This document shows positions 1-8,067 of a stretch of 28,720 bases of DNA, piece by piece. Numbering within the stretch: position 1 is the first letter of the stretch; each line of letters starts with the position of its first letter. The notes under the pieces were generated by a model that saw only the letters and a program-made list of their open reading frames with translations, did not search any database and had not been told where the DNA came from. Source of the DNA: Euryarchaeota archaeon UBA557. Its GTDB lineage: Archaea; Thermoplasmatota; Poseidoniia; Poseidoniales; Thalassarchaeaceae. The position numbers and the translations under genes are program-made. The DNA lies in contig DARI01000025.1 in NCBI GenBank assembly GCA_002503285.1, positions 1 to 28,720 of the forward strand. Reading direction: 5' to 3'.

Positions 1-23
1 GGCCTATATTTACAATTATATTT

Positions 24-635
24 TTAGTATTTTGTAGCTTGTTCAGAAATATTTGCAGCGTCGGATGCTGCTATATCGTGCTCTACAATTAAATGTCTAA
101 TAAGCAAGTGATTAGGTAAATTCCCATTACAAATAGGGCATATGACTATAATTCTGTCAATAATGAATTCTTCTTTTGGATTAATCATACGATTGAATGT
201 TCTAGAAATAGCAATAACAAATGCAATTGAGAATATTAGAAATACACAACATGCACTAAAAGAAAGAGGATATGTGGGGGGGTTTTGATTTAATTGTATA
301 TCTTGAATGGCTGGTTCCTGTTGTGTTTCATTTTGAGATTTTAATTCCATAGTATGAAAAAAATATTCCCCTAGTATTTCTAATGATAATTCTTTACCAT
401 TATGGGATTTATTTATATCTAAGACGATTTGATATTTTCCGTTTAAATCTGTTGTTACCACGTCATTTATCGATGTACAGTTATACTCATTTGCAGAGCA
501 TTCAACAGTAATTTTAGTTTTTTTAACTGGTGTGCCATCGGAAAACGTTGTATATCCAGATATTGTATATACTTCAGCACTAACTATATTTGAAAATGCC
601 AATAATAAAATTGATACTAAAAGTAACTTATTCAC
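24..635 (-). CDS. Exported single-pass membrane protein with cytoplasmic C2H2-like zinc finger
   Basis: This 203-residue protein is not a family I can name. It starts with a hydrophobic signal sequence (about residues 1-20, ending in a VSA-like cleavage site). A beta-rich segment at about 22-85 follows, with an SGYTTFSDGTPV...TDLNGKY pattern that resembles carboxypeptidase-regulatory/Ig-like folds. A membrane segment lies at about 124-145. The tail carries C166-x2-C169-x11-H181-x4-H186, close to a classic C2H2 finger. By topology the beta domain should be outside and the zinc finger inside, so a sensor or anchoring role is possible but unproven. The start is GTG at 635; a TATA-like box about 26 bases upstream supports it as a leaderless or nearly leaderless start. 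Confidence 0.75.
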   Translation of the reverse strand: MNKLLLVSILLLAFSNIVSAEVYTISGYTTFSDGTPVKKTKITVECSANEYNCTSINDVVTTDLNGKYQIVLDINKSHNGKELSLEILGEYFFHTMELKSQNETQQEPAIQDIQLNQNPPTYPLSFSACCVFLIFSIAFVIAISRTFNRMINPKEEFIIDRIIVICPICNGNLPNHLLIRHLIVEHDIAASDAANISEQATKY

Positions 636-656
636 AACTTACACTACAGTATTTCG

Positions 657-665
657 TTTATTAAA
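657..665 (-). promoter_or_regulatory. TATA-like promoter box for the zinc-finger membrane protein
   Basis: On the minus strand this reads TTTAATAAA, centred about 26 bases before the GTG start at 635. That is the usual distance between an archaeal TATA box and the transcription start, so the message would begin at or very near the start codon. Confidence 0.45.
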
Positions 666-694
666 TCACGTTTATGATTTTATTTAAAAAGATA

Positions 695-982
695 TTATTC
701 TGCTTTTAGAGTCTTATGTTCACCGGGCTTTCTTGGTTTTACAAAAATTCTATATCCACATTTATGACAAGATTTCCCAGTTGAACCGGCTTCCACCCAT
801 GCCAAATGGCCGCAACGAAGGCATTTATACCTTATTTCCATTGGATCCATCTGAGAAATTCCATCGAATGGAGAAATTACTTCTCCTGTTGGATTGTAAG
901 GCATTCTCTGGGTACGGAGAGTTCTTCTACATTTGTAGAGAATCATGTGTTCGGTCTCTTTAGCCATGTTTGGGCGACCCAC
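695..982 (-). CDS. rpoP: DNA-directed RNA polymerase subunit P (Rpo12/Rpb12-like)
   Basis: The C-terminal half is a zinc ribbon typical of archaeal RpoP, the counterpart of eukaryotic Rpb12: C54-x2-C57 followed by C72-x2-C75, then the family-like GYRIFVKPRKP. RpoP is a small structural subunit of the archaeal RNA polymerase. The family is normally about 50 residues, while this frame is open for 95, giving about 45 extra N-terminal residues rich in R, T and M. The start is uncertain: GTG at 982, ATG at 967 (MAKETEH...), or ATG at 850 (MDPMEIRYKC...), which would give a canonical 51-residue protein. It lies 34 bases downstream of guaAa (when counted from GTG 982) and is probably co-transcribed with it. 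Confidence 0.8.
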   Translation of the reverse strand: MGRPNMAKETEHMILYKCRRTLRTQRMPYNPTGEVISPFDGISQMDPMEIRYKCLRCGHLAWVEAGSTGKSCHKCGYRIFVKPRKPGEHKTLKAE

Positions 983-1016
983 CTGCCCTTCTTCAATCTG
1001 TCCTTTGTACGTAATA

Positions 1017-1604
1017 TCATTTTTTTGCTAAATTACATATTTTTACAAAATTTGAGAATATTTCTTGTCCGAATTCAGAATGATCAACTTCAGGATGAAA
1101 TTGAACTCCAAATCTGTTGCCTAGTTCATTTTCCATAGCCTGTATCTTACATGAATGACTGAATGCGGTTACTATAAAATTTTCAGGTAGAACATTTACT
1201 TCGTCATTGTGACTTTCCCATACCATTTGATTTGAGGGCGTTGATTCAAATAATTTTCCTCCTCCATTTACTAATGTTATTTTTGCTTCTCCAAATTCTG
1301 GTTTCGGAGCCTCGCGGCTACTCCCTCCATAAAAATCTGCCATGAATTGATGCCCTGCACATATTCCAAGTATTGGAATATCTAATTTTAAATACTTATC
1401 ACAGTTACCTAATTGCCCTGTTAATCCAACTCTTGCAGCACCTCCTGATAGGATTAATCCGTCAATTTTTCTAAAATCTGAAACTGGCGTCTTATTGGAC
1501 AAAATTTTGGTATCTACTCCTAAATATCGTAACATTCTCCACTCACGGTGAGTCCATTGGCCGCCATTATCTACAACATCAATAATAAGTTGCGCATCAG
1601 ACAT
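1017..1604 (-). CDS. guaAa: GMP synthase glutamine amidotransferase subunit A
   Basis: This is a class I glutamine amidotransferase that would supply ammonia for XMP to GMP conversion in purine synthesis. Archaea often split GMP synthase into this subunit and a separate ATP-pyrophosphatase subunit; the second is not in this window. In the 195-residue form, the opening VVDNGGQW matches archaeal GuaA subunits, the nucleophile elbow is GICAGHQ with C82, and the other triad members are H170 and E172 in FHPEV. The start is ATG at 1604 (MSDAQLII). The frame stays open to 1682, which adds a hydrophobic stretch that does not fit this family; ATG at 1631 is a weaker alternative. It is divergent from tRNA-Asp and probably shares a transcript with rpoP. 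Confidence 0.88.
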   Translation of the reverse strand: MSDAQLIIDVVDNGGQWTHREWRMLRYLGVDTKILSNKTPVSDFRKIDGLILSGGAARVGLTGQLGNCDKYLKLDIPILGICAGHQFMADFYGGSSREAPKPEFGEAKITLVNGGGKLFESTPSNQMVWESHNDEVNVLPENFIVTAFSHSCKIQAMENELGNRFGVQFHPEVDHSEFGQEIFSNFVKICNLAKK

Positions 1605-1684
1605 ATTTGTGGCGAAAAGTAGGCAGGCCATGAATGATGCCCTTGTTAAAGATTGAAAAAGAGAACACATCTCCGGTAACATAA

Positions 1685-1760
1685 GCCCTGATGGTGTAGT
1701 GGCCTATCATGCAGCCCTGTCGAGGCTGCGACCCGGGTTCAAATCCCGGTCGGGGCGCCA
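1685..1760 (+). tRNA. tRNA-Asp (GTC)
   Basis: A full cloverleaf can be folded. The acceptor stem is GCCCTGA with TCGGGGC, including one T-G pair. The anticodon stem CAGCC/GGCTG encloses loop CTGTCGA, giving anticodon GTC. The T arm is CCGGG-TTCAAAT-CCCGG. Discriminator G is followed by an encoded CCA. The D arm pairs weakly (GTGT with ATGC). It is the only plus-strand gene among minus-strand neighbours, and its 3' end lies 13 bases from the end of trm5. I see no intron and no convincing T-run terminator. Confidence 0.95.
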
Positions 1761-1773
1761 AAAAAGCGTCAAT

Positions 1774-2976
1774 CTATTCCAGCCATGCTTCAAAAGAACA
1801 TAGTCTTAATTTTGAGCTATAATCTCTTTTGATTTGAAGTTCAGGCTTTTTTGATCCATGTAAAATATTTGGAAGAATTAAGTTAAGTTTTTTATTTATT
1901 GAATCTATATTACTTTCTTCTACAACCACTCGACCTCTGATTAAGGAAGGTGAATTAGTATCTAACAATGGAAGAAGTTTTGGTAATAGCTCCAAAGTAC
2001 GATGTGGTAGATTAATTATTAATAGATCCCATTTACCAATATAATTTTCATTACTTGATACATCTATTGCATCGGCAACTCCAACTAATCTATCATGGTA
2101 AAGCCATTGAAGATTTTTTGATAAACTGGTATAACTTTTTTTATCCCATTTTGTTAAATTTTCAAACAGGATTTCAATTGCATCGGGATTCAAATCTGAT
2201 GCTAATAAATTATCTACTAAATTTTTTTCTGATAATAGAGATGCTAGTGCTGGACCAACTCCACAAAATGGATCACAAACATTTATTTTTCTACCTAGAA
2301 GATCGTGTAATTTTTTTGCAAAAAGTAATGTTTCTTGACGCTCAGTTTGCAATTTTGTTGAGAAATATGCTTTAGAAGGATCACACAATATCTCTCTGCC
2401 TGATTCTTTTACAATAACTTTAGTATTACGCAGATTTGTAGGGATATTTTGTAATATTAACTTATTTCCCTCACGCACGCCTATAATCTTTAATTCCCTT
2501 ATTCGTAATACTCCTAAAACTCCTCCATCTGACATAACTAATCTTAATTTTGGGTGGGCCTCAAGTTTTGCTTGGGCGATTTGTGATGAGAATTTAAGTA
2601 TCTCTTCATCAATCCTTACAATCATCATGTCTCCAATGAATTCATGTGAGGATGGCCATAATTGGATATATTTGTTAAAAATTTGTTTTTTTATTAATTT
2701 TGAAAGATGGTTTAACCAATTGGGATCTACTCTTGTATCAGGTTTTCCCTCACAGTTAATTATTTCATATTCTAAAAATTCTCTCGATGGTTCGGCTGGG
2801 AAATTATCATTTAATGGAATAAGTCGATAATTACCATTATCTGAAGCATGAATAAGCATATCATTCGCGTGCCAACAATTTTGTTTTAATAAATTAAAAA
2901 CTAGTTCAACATCGGCATTTGGCACGTTTAGATGACGCATCATATTCATCACTGGGAGGGGGGTAGAGTGCTTCAC
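1774..2976 (-). CDS. trm5: tRNA (guanine37-N1)-methyltransferase, Trm5 family
   Basis: This SAM-dependent enzyme would methylate G37 next to the tRNA anticodon, which guards against frameshifting. The middle domain (about 105-170) has the Trm5 pattern LWPSSHEFIGDMMIVRI and RELKIIGVREG. AYFSTKLQTERQ lies at 203-214. The Rossmann fold follows, with motif I DPFCGVGP (235-242), SDLNPDA (260-266) and the catalytic-region motif NLPHRTLEL (322-330). A Trm5/TYW2 paralogue role in wyosine synthesis cannot be excluded from sequence alone. GTG at 2976 is the outermost start; ATG at 2949 is an alternative. From the GTG, one base separates it from the divergent dphB start, so the two promoters must overlap each other's coding regions. 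Confidence 0.88.
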   Translation of the reverse strand: MKHSTPLPVMNMMRHLNVPNADVELVFNLLKQNCWHANDMLIHASDNGNYRLIPLNDNFPAEPSREFLEYEIINCEGKPDTRVDPNWLNHLSKLIKKQIFNKYIQLWPSSHEFIGDMMIVRIDEEILKFSSQIAQAKLEAHPKLRLVMSDGGVLGVLRIRELKIIGVREGNKLILQNIPTNLRNTKVIVKESGREILCDPSKAYFSTKLQTERQETLLFAKKLHDLLGRKINVCDPFCGVGPALASLLSEKNLVDNLLASDLNPDAIEILFENLTKWDKKSYTSLSKNLQWLYHDRLVGVADAIDVSSNENYIGKWDLLIINLPHRTLELLPKLLPLLDTNSPSLIRGRVVVEESNIDSINKKLNLILPNILHGSKKPELQIKRDYSSKLRLCSFEAWLE

Positions 2977-2977
2977 G

Positions 2978-3802
2978 ATGACGGCAGATGTGACGGCGCC
3001 GGGTCTTTGGCTAATCGGCCTTGGTCCGGGAAATTTAGATCAAATGACTATTTTGGCATTAAAAGTTGCAAAAGGTTGTTCAAAATTATATTTAGAGGGA
3101 TACACTGCAATACTTCCTGAAGAAGAAGAGGCTAGGTTAGAAGAGTTAGTTGGCCCTTGGGAAAAGATAATGAGAGAAAGTATCGAATTTCCAAAAAAAA
3201 TCTTAGATGAAGCAAAATCCAATTCAATTGGAATATTAATCGTAGGGGATCCTATGCAAGCTACAACTCATATTGACTTAGAATCACATTGTCAGGAACA
3301 TGGTATTGATTTTTATTTAATACCTGGGTTATCTGCAACGTCTCTTGCAGTATCATTATCAGGAATGCAGTCATATCGATTCGGAAGACAAATTACGTTG
3401 CCTTACTCCTATGGAGATTATTTACCTCTTTCCCCCTTGGAAATATACATTAAAAATTATAAAATTGGGTTACATACTCTTATGTTATTGGATTTAGACC
3501 CATCTGGAATGGGAATGAAGCAACCTAAACCCATGCAGCCAAATGAAGTTCTTTATTTAATTGAAAAAATGGTTCAAAAAATTAAAGATGAAAGAGAAGG
3601 ATTTCCGTTATTAGAAATTCCAGTTTGTGATTGGCACGCTATACTTTTGAGTGATTTAGGAAGTAATAACCAACAAGTATTTGCTGGAACTCTTGGAGAT
3701 TTATCTAAAATTGAATCAGGTAAGATTCATAGTTTTATACTAACTGCTAAATTTACTGGTATGGAAGAAGAAGCCTTCAACCGTAGACGTTACTTAGCAT
3801 GA
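2978..3802 (+). CDS. dphB: Diphthine synthase
   Basis: This SAM-dependent methyltransferase of the tetrapyrrole methylase fold would methylate the modified histidine of elongation factor 2 in diphthamide synthesis. Visible motifs are LIGLGPG (12-18) at the N terminus, VGDPMQATTH (89-98), PGLSATSLA (116-124) and SGMQSYRFGR (128-136), the last close to the GLQ-YKFGR signature of diphthine synthases. At 274 residues it is the usual family length. No in-frame start lies just upstream, so ATG 2978 is preferred. A GGAGGGGGG run at 2954-2962 is too far from the ATG for an ordinary ribosome site. It is followed after 7 bases by an unknown gene. Confidence 0.93.
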   Translation: MTADVTAPGLWLIGLGPGNLDQMTILALKVAKGCSKLYLEGYTAILPEEEEARLEELVGPWEKIMRESIEFPKKILDEAKSNSIGILIVGDPMQATTHIDLESHCQEHGIDFYLIPGLSATSLAVSLSGMQSYRFGRQITLPYSYGDYLPLSPLEIYIKNYKIGLHTLMLLDLDPSGMGMKQPKPMQPNEVLYLIEKMVQKIKDEREGFPLLEIPVCDWHAILLSDLGSNNQQVFAGTLGDLSKIESGKIHSFILTAKFTGMEEEAFNRRRYLA

Positions 3803-3803
3803 A

Positions 3804-3808
3804 GGAGG
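3804..3808 (+). promoter_or_regulatory. Shine-Dalgarno site that decides the start at 3816
   Basis: GGAGG sits one base before ATG 3810 but seven bases before the in-frame ATG 3816. Normal spacing therefore favours 3816. It overlaps no coding sequence but follows the dphB stop by one base, indicating translation of the downstream gene from a dphB-containing transcript. Confidence 0.75.
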
Positions 3809-3815
3809 AATGGCG

Positions 3816-5531
3816 ATGGCGAAACCACCGGCTGAAGTTAGTTTCCCAGGAGATAAGAACCGGAGAAAGAAGGTTCGAGTAAGAGGAATTAAACAGGCAT
3901 CTAAAGAAATTCAAGTTAGATTAGAAAAAAATTTACAAAATTTATTAGATAATCCTGAGATATTCTTACCTGAAATAAGAGGAGAGGTTGGTAAATTTTC
4001 TTTTTTCAGTAAAAATAAAGATATGATGTCCCAGACTTTACAAGAAATTGACTTAGTTTCTAAAAAAAGGTACGATAAAAAGTGGTTAACAAGAAGGATG
4101 TCAAAAAAGGGTGGAGACTTGGTTTGTAGATCGCTAGCTGGTAGTCTATTAGCTGCAAATGGAGGAGACTTATCTACAGTATCAGTATTTAAAAATCCTC
4201 TTTTTGGTTCTGCGAGTTATATCCGTAGAGGTAATGGAAAACAAAGTCATTTAGCTGGAATTCAAAATTTTAATAATACAAAATTAAGGATGCTTGTATG
4301 GGATGATCATGCAAAATCTGGACAATGGTTTTTTTCTTGGGATAAGGGATTTGTGTTTACCGGAAAGACTCCCGAACCACCAAATGAATGGATATCATAT
4401 ATCTTAGAAAATTCAAGCATAGAATTAGTAGGGGGTGATATTATGTGGTCAAAGGGCTTGGATAAGTCAATCGTATCAAACAAGATAATTACTGGAAATG
4501 GTTGGTTAAGATTGGAGTTTGATAATGGAGTAATTGCAGGAATTTCTAGAGAGTCATTGATTAAGACTGAAGATTCATTTGTTCAAAGTATGGCTATGTC
4601 AATGATGCCACCTAAACTTGGTGCAATTGTAAAATCTGATTGGATTTGGAGACCTGAGGGCTGGCCTGAAGATCGAGATTTACCAATCGAAGGAATAGAA
4701 AAAGTCAAAGAAGTCTTGGAGCAATGGTTGCTTATGTCATATGATGATAAAAAATTAGCTAGTGCTTGTAGAACTGGTATTCTAAATTCTATAAAAGAAG
4801 GGTTTGTAGTTGGTTCTAGTTGGTATGAAAATAATGATTTAGATTCAATGTTAGAAAATATGAATGGAACTGATGATGAAAAAGAAGCATTATCATGTGT
4901 TTTATCTTCCCTTGATTCTGGGATTCATGTCAGGTCAGATGGGTTAATTATAGATTTAGAAGAAGAAGTTGTTAGATTTGAAGATTCATCTTGTCACCCA
5001 ATCTTAGTTGCTCTTTGGCCAACATATGGAAAGGTAATTTTAGAACAAATATATAATATATCAAATGATGATATTGATGAGATTATTGAAAAACAATCTC
5101 AAAGAAAACAAGGTTTTGGAGCATTCTTGAGAGAATTAAGGGAAAATTTGTTTGTTGCTAACAGAATAAATAGATTACCTTGGAAAAAGGAAGAGTTGCA
5201 GTCTCCACTTGGCTTTGCTGATTCTTTGATTCGACATGCAGTAGAAAATGGCATATCGTCAACAGTTTCTAAAGCTAGAAAAAGTAAAGGATTGGAAATG
5301 GCAATGGGATGGGCTTGGTTAAATGTACATGATAGGACAGAATCTGATGCTTGGAGATTTGATGAATCTAGTAGAGATAAAGGTGGAGATTGGGTGCCAG
5401 CATTAAACTCTCTTTGGAATGCAGCTGAAGAATTATTACTAAATGATAATTTAGAAGCTGTTGATGATTATAAATCTGCTATGGAATGGCTTGCAGAAGT
5501 ATCTGGATCAAAAATTAATGAGGTAGAATAA
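3816..5531 (+). CDS. Conserved-looking protein of unknown function, co-transcribed with dphB
   Basis: I do not recognise this 571-residue protein. It has a basic N terminus (residues about 10-35, many K and R), no signal peptide and no clear membrane segment, so it is probably cytoplasmic. The middle has a tryptophan-rich patch (SDWIWRPEGWPEDRDLP). Acidic stretches (DLEEEVVRFEDS, DDIDEIIEK) and a helical C-terminal third with two more W clusters follow. No zinc, nucleotide-binding or catalytic motif stands out. The start is set by the GGAGG at 3804-3808. Its tight link to diphthine synthase hints at a role in translation or RNA handling, but that is guilt by association. Its last 17 bases overlap the end of the convergent LysE gene. 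Confidence 0.85.
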   Translation: MAKPPAEVSFPGDKNRRKKVRVRGIKQASKEIQVRLEKNLQNLLDNPEIFLPEIRGEVGKFSFFSKNKDMMSQTLQEIDLVSKKRYDKKWLTRRMSKKGGDLVCRSLAGSLLAANGGDLSTVSVFKNPLFGSASYIRRGNGKQSHLAGIQNFNNTKLRMLVWDDHAKSGQWFFSWDKGFVFTGKTPEPPNEWISYILENSSIELVGGDIMWSKGLDKSIVSNKIITGNGWLRLEFDNGVIAGISRESLIKTEDSFVQSMAMSMMPPKLGAIVKSDWIWRPEGWPEDRDLPIEGIEKVKEVLEQWLLMSYDDKKLASACRTGILNSIKEGFVVGSSWYENNDLDSMLENMNGTDDEKEALSCVLSSLDSGIHVRSDGLIIDLEEEVVRFEDSSCHPILVALWPTYGKVILEQIYNISNDDIDEIIEKQSQRKQGFGAFLRELRENLFVANRINRLPWKKEELQSPLGFADSLIRHAVENGISSTVSKARKSKGLEMAMGWAWLNVHDRTESDAWRFDESSRDKGGDWVPALNSLWNAAEELLLNDNLEAVDDYKSAMEWLAEVSGSKINEVE

Positions 5532-6108
5532 TCCATATTGCTACCCCCATTAATGATATCCCTAAAATATAATTTAAAAATGCTGATTTTTTTGGAGAGT
5601 TGAAGAATTTTCTTAGTATAGTTCCAAAATATGACCATGTTAAAACTGCAGGATAGCCAAAAAATAAGTTTAAGATAACTAATCCTATTTTTGCAAAAAA
5701 ACCTGTTCCAAATAATGTAAAAGGAATTGACATAAGTACGAGGAAATGAATCCATGCTTTACCATTTACTACCTGTAGAAATATGCCCGTTCTAATACCT
5801 AATAAATCAGTATTATTTTCATCTTTTATATCAGATGAAGTAGTAATTTTATATGATAAATATGCAATATATAATGCCCCTATATATGTTAGTAATCGGA
5901 AAAAATAATCATATTTTTCAATAATTAATGCGAAAGTGGCAACGAATATTCCTAATGTTGTCCAACCTATGGCCATACCAAATGTAAGAGGTATGGTTTT
6001 TCGAAATCCATGTTGTGAACCATGTGCAGCACAAAGTAAATTATTTGGCCCAGGAGTAAAACACATCGGGATTATAAAAATTAATACTGCAACCAAACCA
6101 GTTGCCAT
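5515..6108 (-). CDS. LysE/RhtB-family amino-acid exporter
   Basis: This 197-residue integral membrane protein has about six hydrophobic segments and the family's conserved N-terminal signature PGPNNLLCAAHGSQHGFRKT (residues about 19-38). LysE/RhtB proteins export amino acids or their derivatives. It starts 9 bases after the stop of the trans-sulfuration enzyme, and its Shine-Dalgarno GAGGA overlaps that stop, so the two form an operon. Export of a sulfur amino acid, homoserine or a related product is a reasonable guess from that pairing, not a demonstrated substrate. Its 3' end overlaps the plus-strand unknown gene by 17 bases. Confidence 0.87.
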   Translation of the reverse strand: MATGLVAVLIFIIPMCFTPGPNNLLCAAHGSQHGFRKTIPLTFGMAIGWTTLGIFVATFALIIEKYDYFFRLLTYIGALYIAYLSYKITTSSDIKDENNTDLLGIRTGIFLQVVNGKAWIHFLVLMSIPFTLFGTGFFAKIGLVILNLFFGYPAVLTWSYFGTILRKFFNSPKKSAFLNYILGISLMGVAIWIILPH

Positions 6109-6114
6109 ATTAAA

Positions 6115-6119
6115 TCCTC
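6115..6119 (-). promoter_or_regulatory. Shine-Dalgarno of the LysE-type exporter
   Basis: On the minus strand GAGGA overlaps the TGA stop (6118-6120) of the upstream PLP enzyme and lies six bases before ATG 6108. It supports translation coupling between the two genes. Confidence 0.7.
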
Positions 6120-7317
6120 ATACTTTAGCAATAAGTAGATTTTCAACTACTTTGAGGGCTGTTTCAATATCATCCCATAAATCTTCAACATCCTCTATTC
6201 CAACACTCATTCGAACGAATCCAGGTATAACTCCAGATTCTTGCCTGATTTGATCTGGAACAAACATATGGCTTGAGTTAAAAGGACATTCTACAAGGCT
6301 TTCTACCCCTCCGAGACTTGTTGCTTCTAATGATAGTTTTAATGTTCTCATAAATTCTAAAGCTGCTGTATCTCCTCCCTTCACTACATAAGCAAGCATG
6401 CCGCTTCCTTTAGGTAAAATTTTCTTTGCTAATTCAAAGTTATTTCCTGGTAAGGATGTATGGTGAACACATTCTATCATGTGATGATTTGCGAGTCTTT
6501 TTGCAAGTTCTTCTGCATTGGATGTGTGGGTTGGCATTCGAACATGTAATGTCCTCATACCTCTTTCCAGCAAATAACACATATGAGGATCGGCTGCCCC
6601 TCCAAAATGTACTTTTTTAGGAAAAATATGTGCAATTAAATCCTTTTTTCCAGCGACCAAACCTGCAATTAAATCTGAATGCCCTCCTAAATATTTTGTA
6701 CCTGAATGAATCACCAAATCAAATCCATATTTTATTGGATTGCATCCCCATGGTGATGCAAATGTATTATCAACAACTGAAATTAAATTATGCTTCTTTG
6801 CTAAATTAGCCATTGCTTCGAGATCACAGACTTTGAGTACAGGATTAGTCAATGTTTCTACATAAATCATTTTTGTATTATCTTTTATTGCTGATTCATA
6901 TGATGATGGGTCTTGAATATCTGCCATCGTGACTTCGATTCCAAATCTTGGTAATTCCTCAGTTAAAAGGCCGTAGGTACCACCGTAAACATCTGGACTT
7001 GCTATTATATGATCTCCACTCGATAAAATACCTAAAAGTGTAGTTGAAATTGCAGCCATCCCACTTGCAAATACCTCAGCATCTTCAGCCCCTTCTAATG
7101 AGGTTATTTTGGCTGCTACTGCTTCTGAATTTACACTTGATAATCTAGAGTACAGTAGAGTATGCTGCGCGCCTGCAGCCCATCCTGCATATCTATCATC
7201 AGTTAGATGGTAGGTCGAAGATAAAAATACGGGAGTATTAACTCCTCCTCCAACTGGATTAGTACCTGAGTGTACGGCTTTTGTTCCAAATCTTTTGTCA
7301 TCGTGGTCTTCAACCAT
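6118..7317 (-). CDS. Trans-sulfuration PLP enzyme (cystathionine gamma-synthase / lyase family)
   Basis: This belongs to the Cys/Met metabolism PLP-dependent family. In the 399-residue form, the Schiff-base lysine is K208 in HSGTKYLGGHSD, D183 in VVDNTFASP would contact the pyridine nitrogen, YSR (56-58) fits the phosphate-binding tyrosine/arginine, and SGMAAI (85-90) matches the cofactor loop. Members perform gamma-synthase, beta/gamma-lyase or sulfhydrylase chemistry, and sequence alone does not decide which. The frame is open to 7401, but the extra 28 residues (poly I/K) look untranslated, and MVEDHDDKRFGTKAVHSG is the normal family start. It lies 61 bases after the YczE-type gene, has its own promoter-like element, and is coupled to the LysE exporter. 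Confidence 0.9.
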   Translation of the reverse strand: MVEDHDDKRFGTKAVHSGTNPVGGGVNTPVFLSSTYHLTDDRYAGWAAGAQHTLLYSRLSSVNSEAVAAKITSLEGAEDAEVFASGMAAISTTLLGILSSGDHIIASPDVYGGTYGLLTEELPRFGIEVTMADIQDPSSYESAIKDNTKMIYVETLTNPVLKVCDLEAMANLAKKHNLISVVDNTFASPWGCNPIKYGFDLVIHSGTKYLGGHSDLIAGLVAGKKDLIAHIFPKKVHFGGAADPHMCYLLERGMRTLHVRMPTHTSNAEELAKRLANHHMIECVHHTSLPGNNFELAKKILPKGSGMLAYVVKGGDTAALEFMRTLKLSLEATSLGGVESLVECPFNSSHMFVPDQIRQESGVIPGFVRMSVGIEDVEDLWDDIETALKVVENLLIAKV

Positions 7318-7351
7318 ATATATCGGGCGGGTAGGTAAGCAATCAACTAAA

Positions 7352-7365
7352 CGGATAAAAGTTTT
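7352..7365 (-). promoter_or_regulatory. Promoter-like element upstream of the PLP enzyme
   Basis: The minus strand reads AAAACTTTTATCCG, about 35 bases before ATG 7317. It resembles the AAAACTTATRCC element in front of two other genes (8068-8079 and 18645-18656). If it works as a TATA box, the transcript would have a leader of roughly 10-15 bases. Confidence 0.4.
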
Positions 7366-7378
7366 ATTTTTAATAATT

Positions 7379-8053
7379 TTAATAATTTTCTGTTCCACCA
7401 AAATATCCAGTTAATCGTAAACTTATTGCAACAACTGGCCCTATAAAAATTGCAAAAATTACAGTTCCTAAACCTATTTTTCCTCCTAGATAAAATCCTA
7501 AAATTAAAACTGTGATTTCAATAATAGCCCTAACCCTTCCAATTGGTACATTACTTATCCTTTGAAGTCCAGTCATCAACCCATCCCTAGGACCTGGCCC
7601 TAAGTTTGAAGTGAGATACATTCCACTTCCAATGCCTACGAATATAGTACCAATAAGAACTTGTATTATTTGAAAAATATATACTTCTGGAGACGGTAAA
7701 TATGGTGCCATAATGTCTATTGCAACAGCAATTAGAATTGCATTTAGAATCGTACCTATTCCTAACTTCTCCCTCAACGGAATCCATAATAAAAGTACAG
7801 TTAAACTAACTAAGAATGTGGCTTCTCCTACTGTCATCGATATCTTGTTTGTTATACCTTGTGCAAGGACTGTCCAAGGAGCAACGCCAATACCTGAAGC
7901 AATTATAATTGCATCACCTGTACCAAATATCCATAAACCAATTATAAGAATAAAAACAGTTTTGGATTTGGGAGTTAATGTCATTGGATCATCGGCACTC
8001 CAATGAGTTTTAGGTACCTTTTTTGCAGTTTTTAAGATTGAGGGCAATCTCAT
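7379..8053 (-). CDS. YczE/YitT-type integral membrane protein
   Basis: This 224-residue protein has about five or six hydrophobic helices after a short polar N terminus (about 1-30). The segments GLWIFGTGDAIIIASGIGVAPW and GSGMYLTSNLGPGPRDGLMTGL match the YczE/YyaS family, where a repeated G-x-G-P-W/R-D loop is conserved. The family's role is poorly known; links to transport or export have been suggested in bacteria. The start ATG 8053 is supported by a promoter-like element 14 bases upstream with the same spacing as the RFC-like gene. Its stop lies 61 bases before the PLP enzyme. Confidence 0.82.
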   Translation of the reverse strand: MRLPSILKTAKKVPKTHWSADDPMTLTPKSKTVFILIIGLWIFGTGDAIIIASGIGVAPWTVLAQGITNKISMTVGEATFLVSLTVLLLWIPLREKLGIGTILNAILIAVAIDIMAPYLPSPEVYIFQIIQVLIGTIFVGIGSGMYLTSNLGPGPRDGLMTGLQRISNVPIGRVRAIIEITVLILGFYLGGKIGLGTVIFAIFIGPVVAISLRLTGYFGGTENY

Positions 8054-8067
8054 CGATAATGCGGCAA

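Noticed and set aside
806..1138. Plus-strand frame across rpoP and the end of guaAa
   Set aside because: It runs antisense over the zinc ribbon of rpoP and the FHPEV region of guaAa, both well supported.
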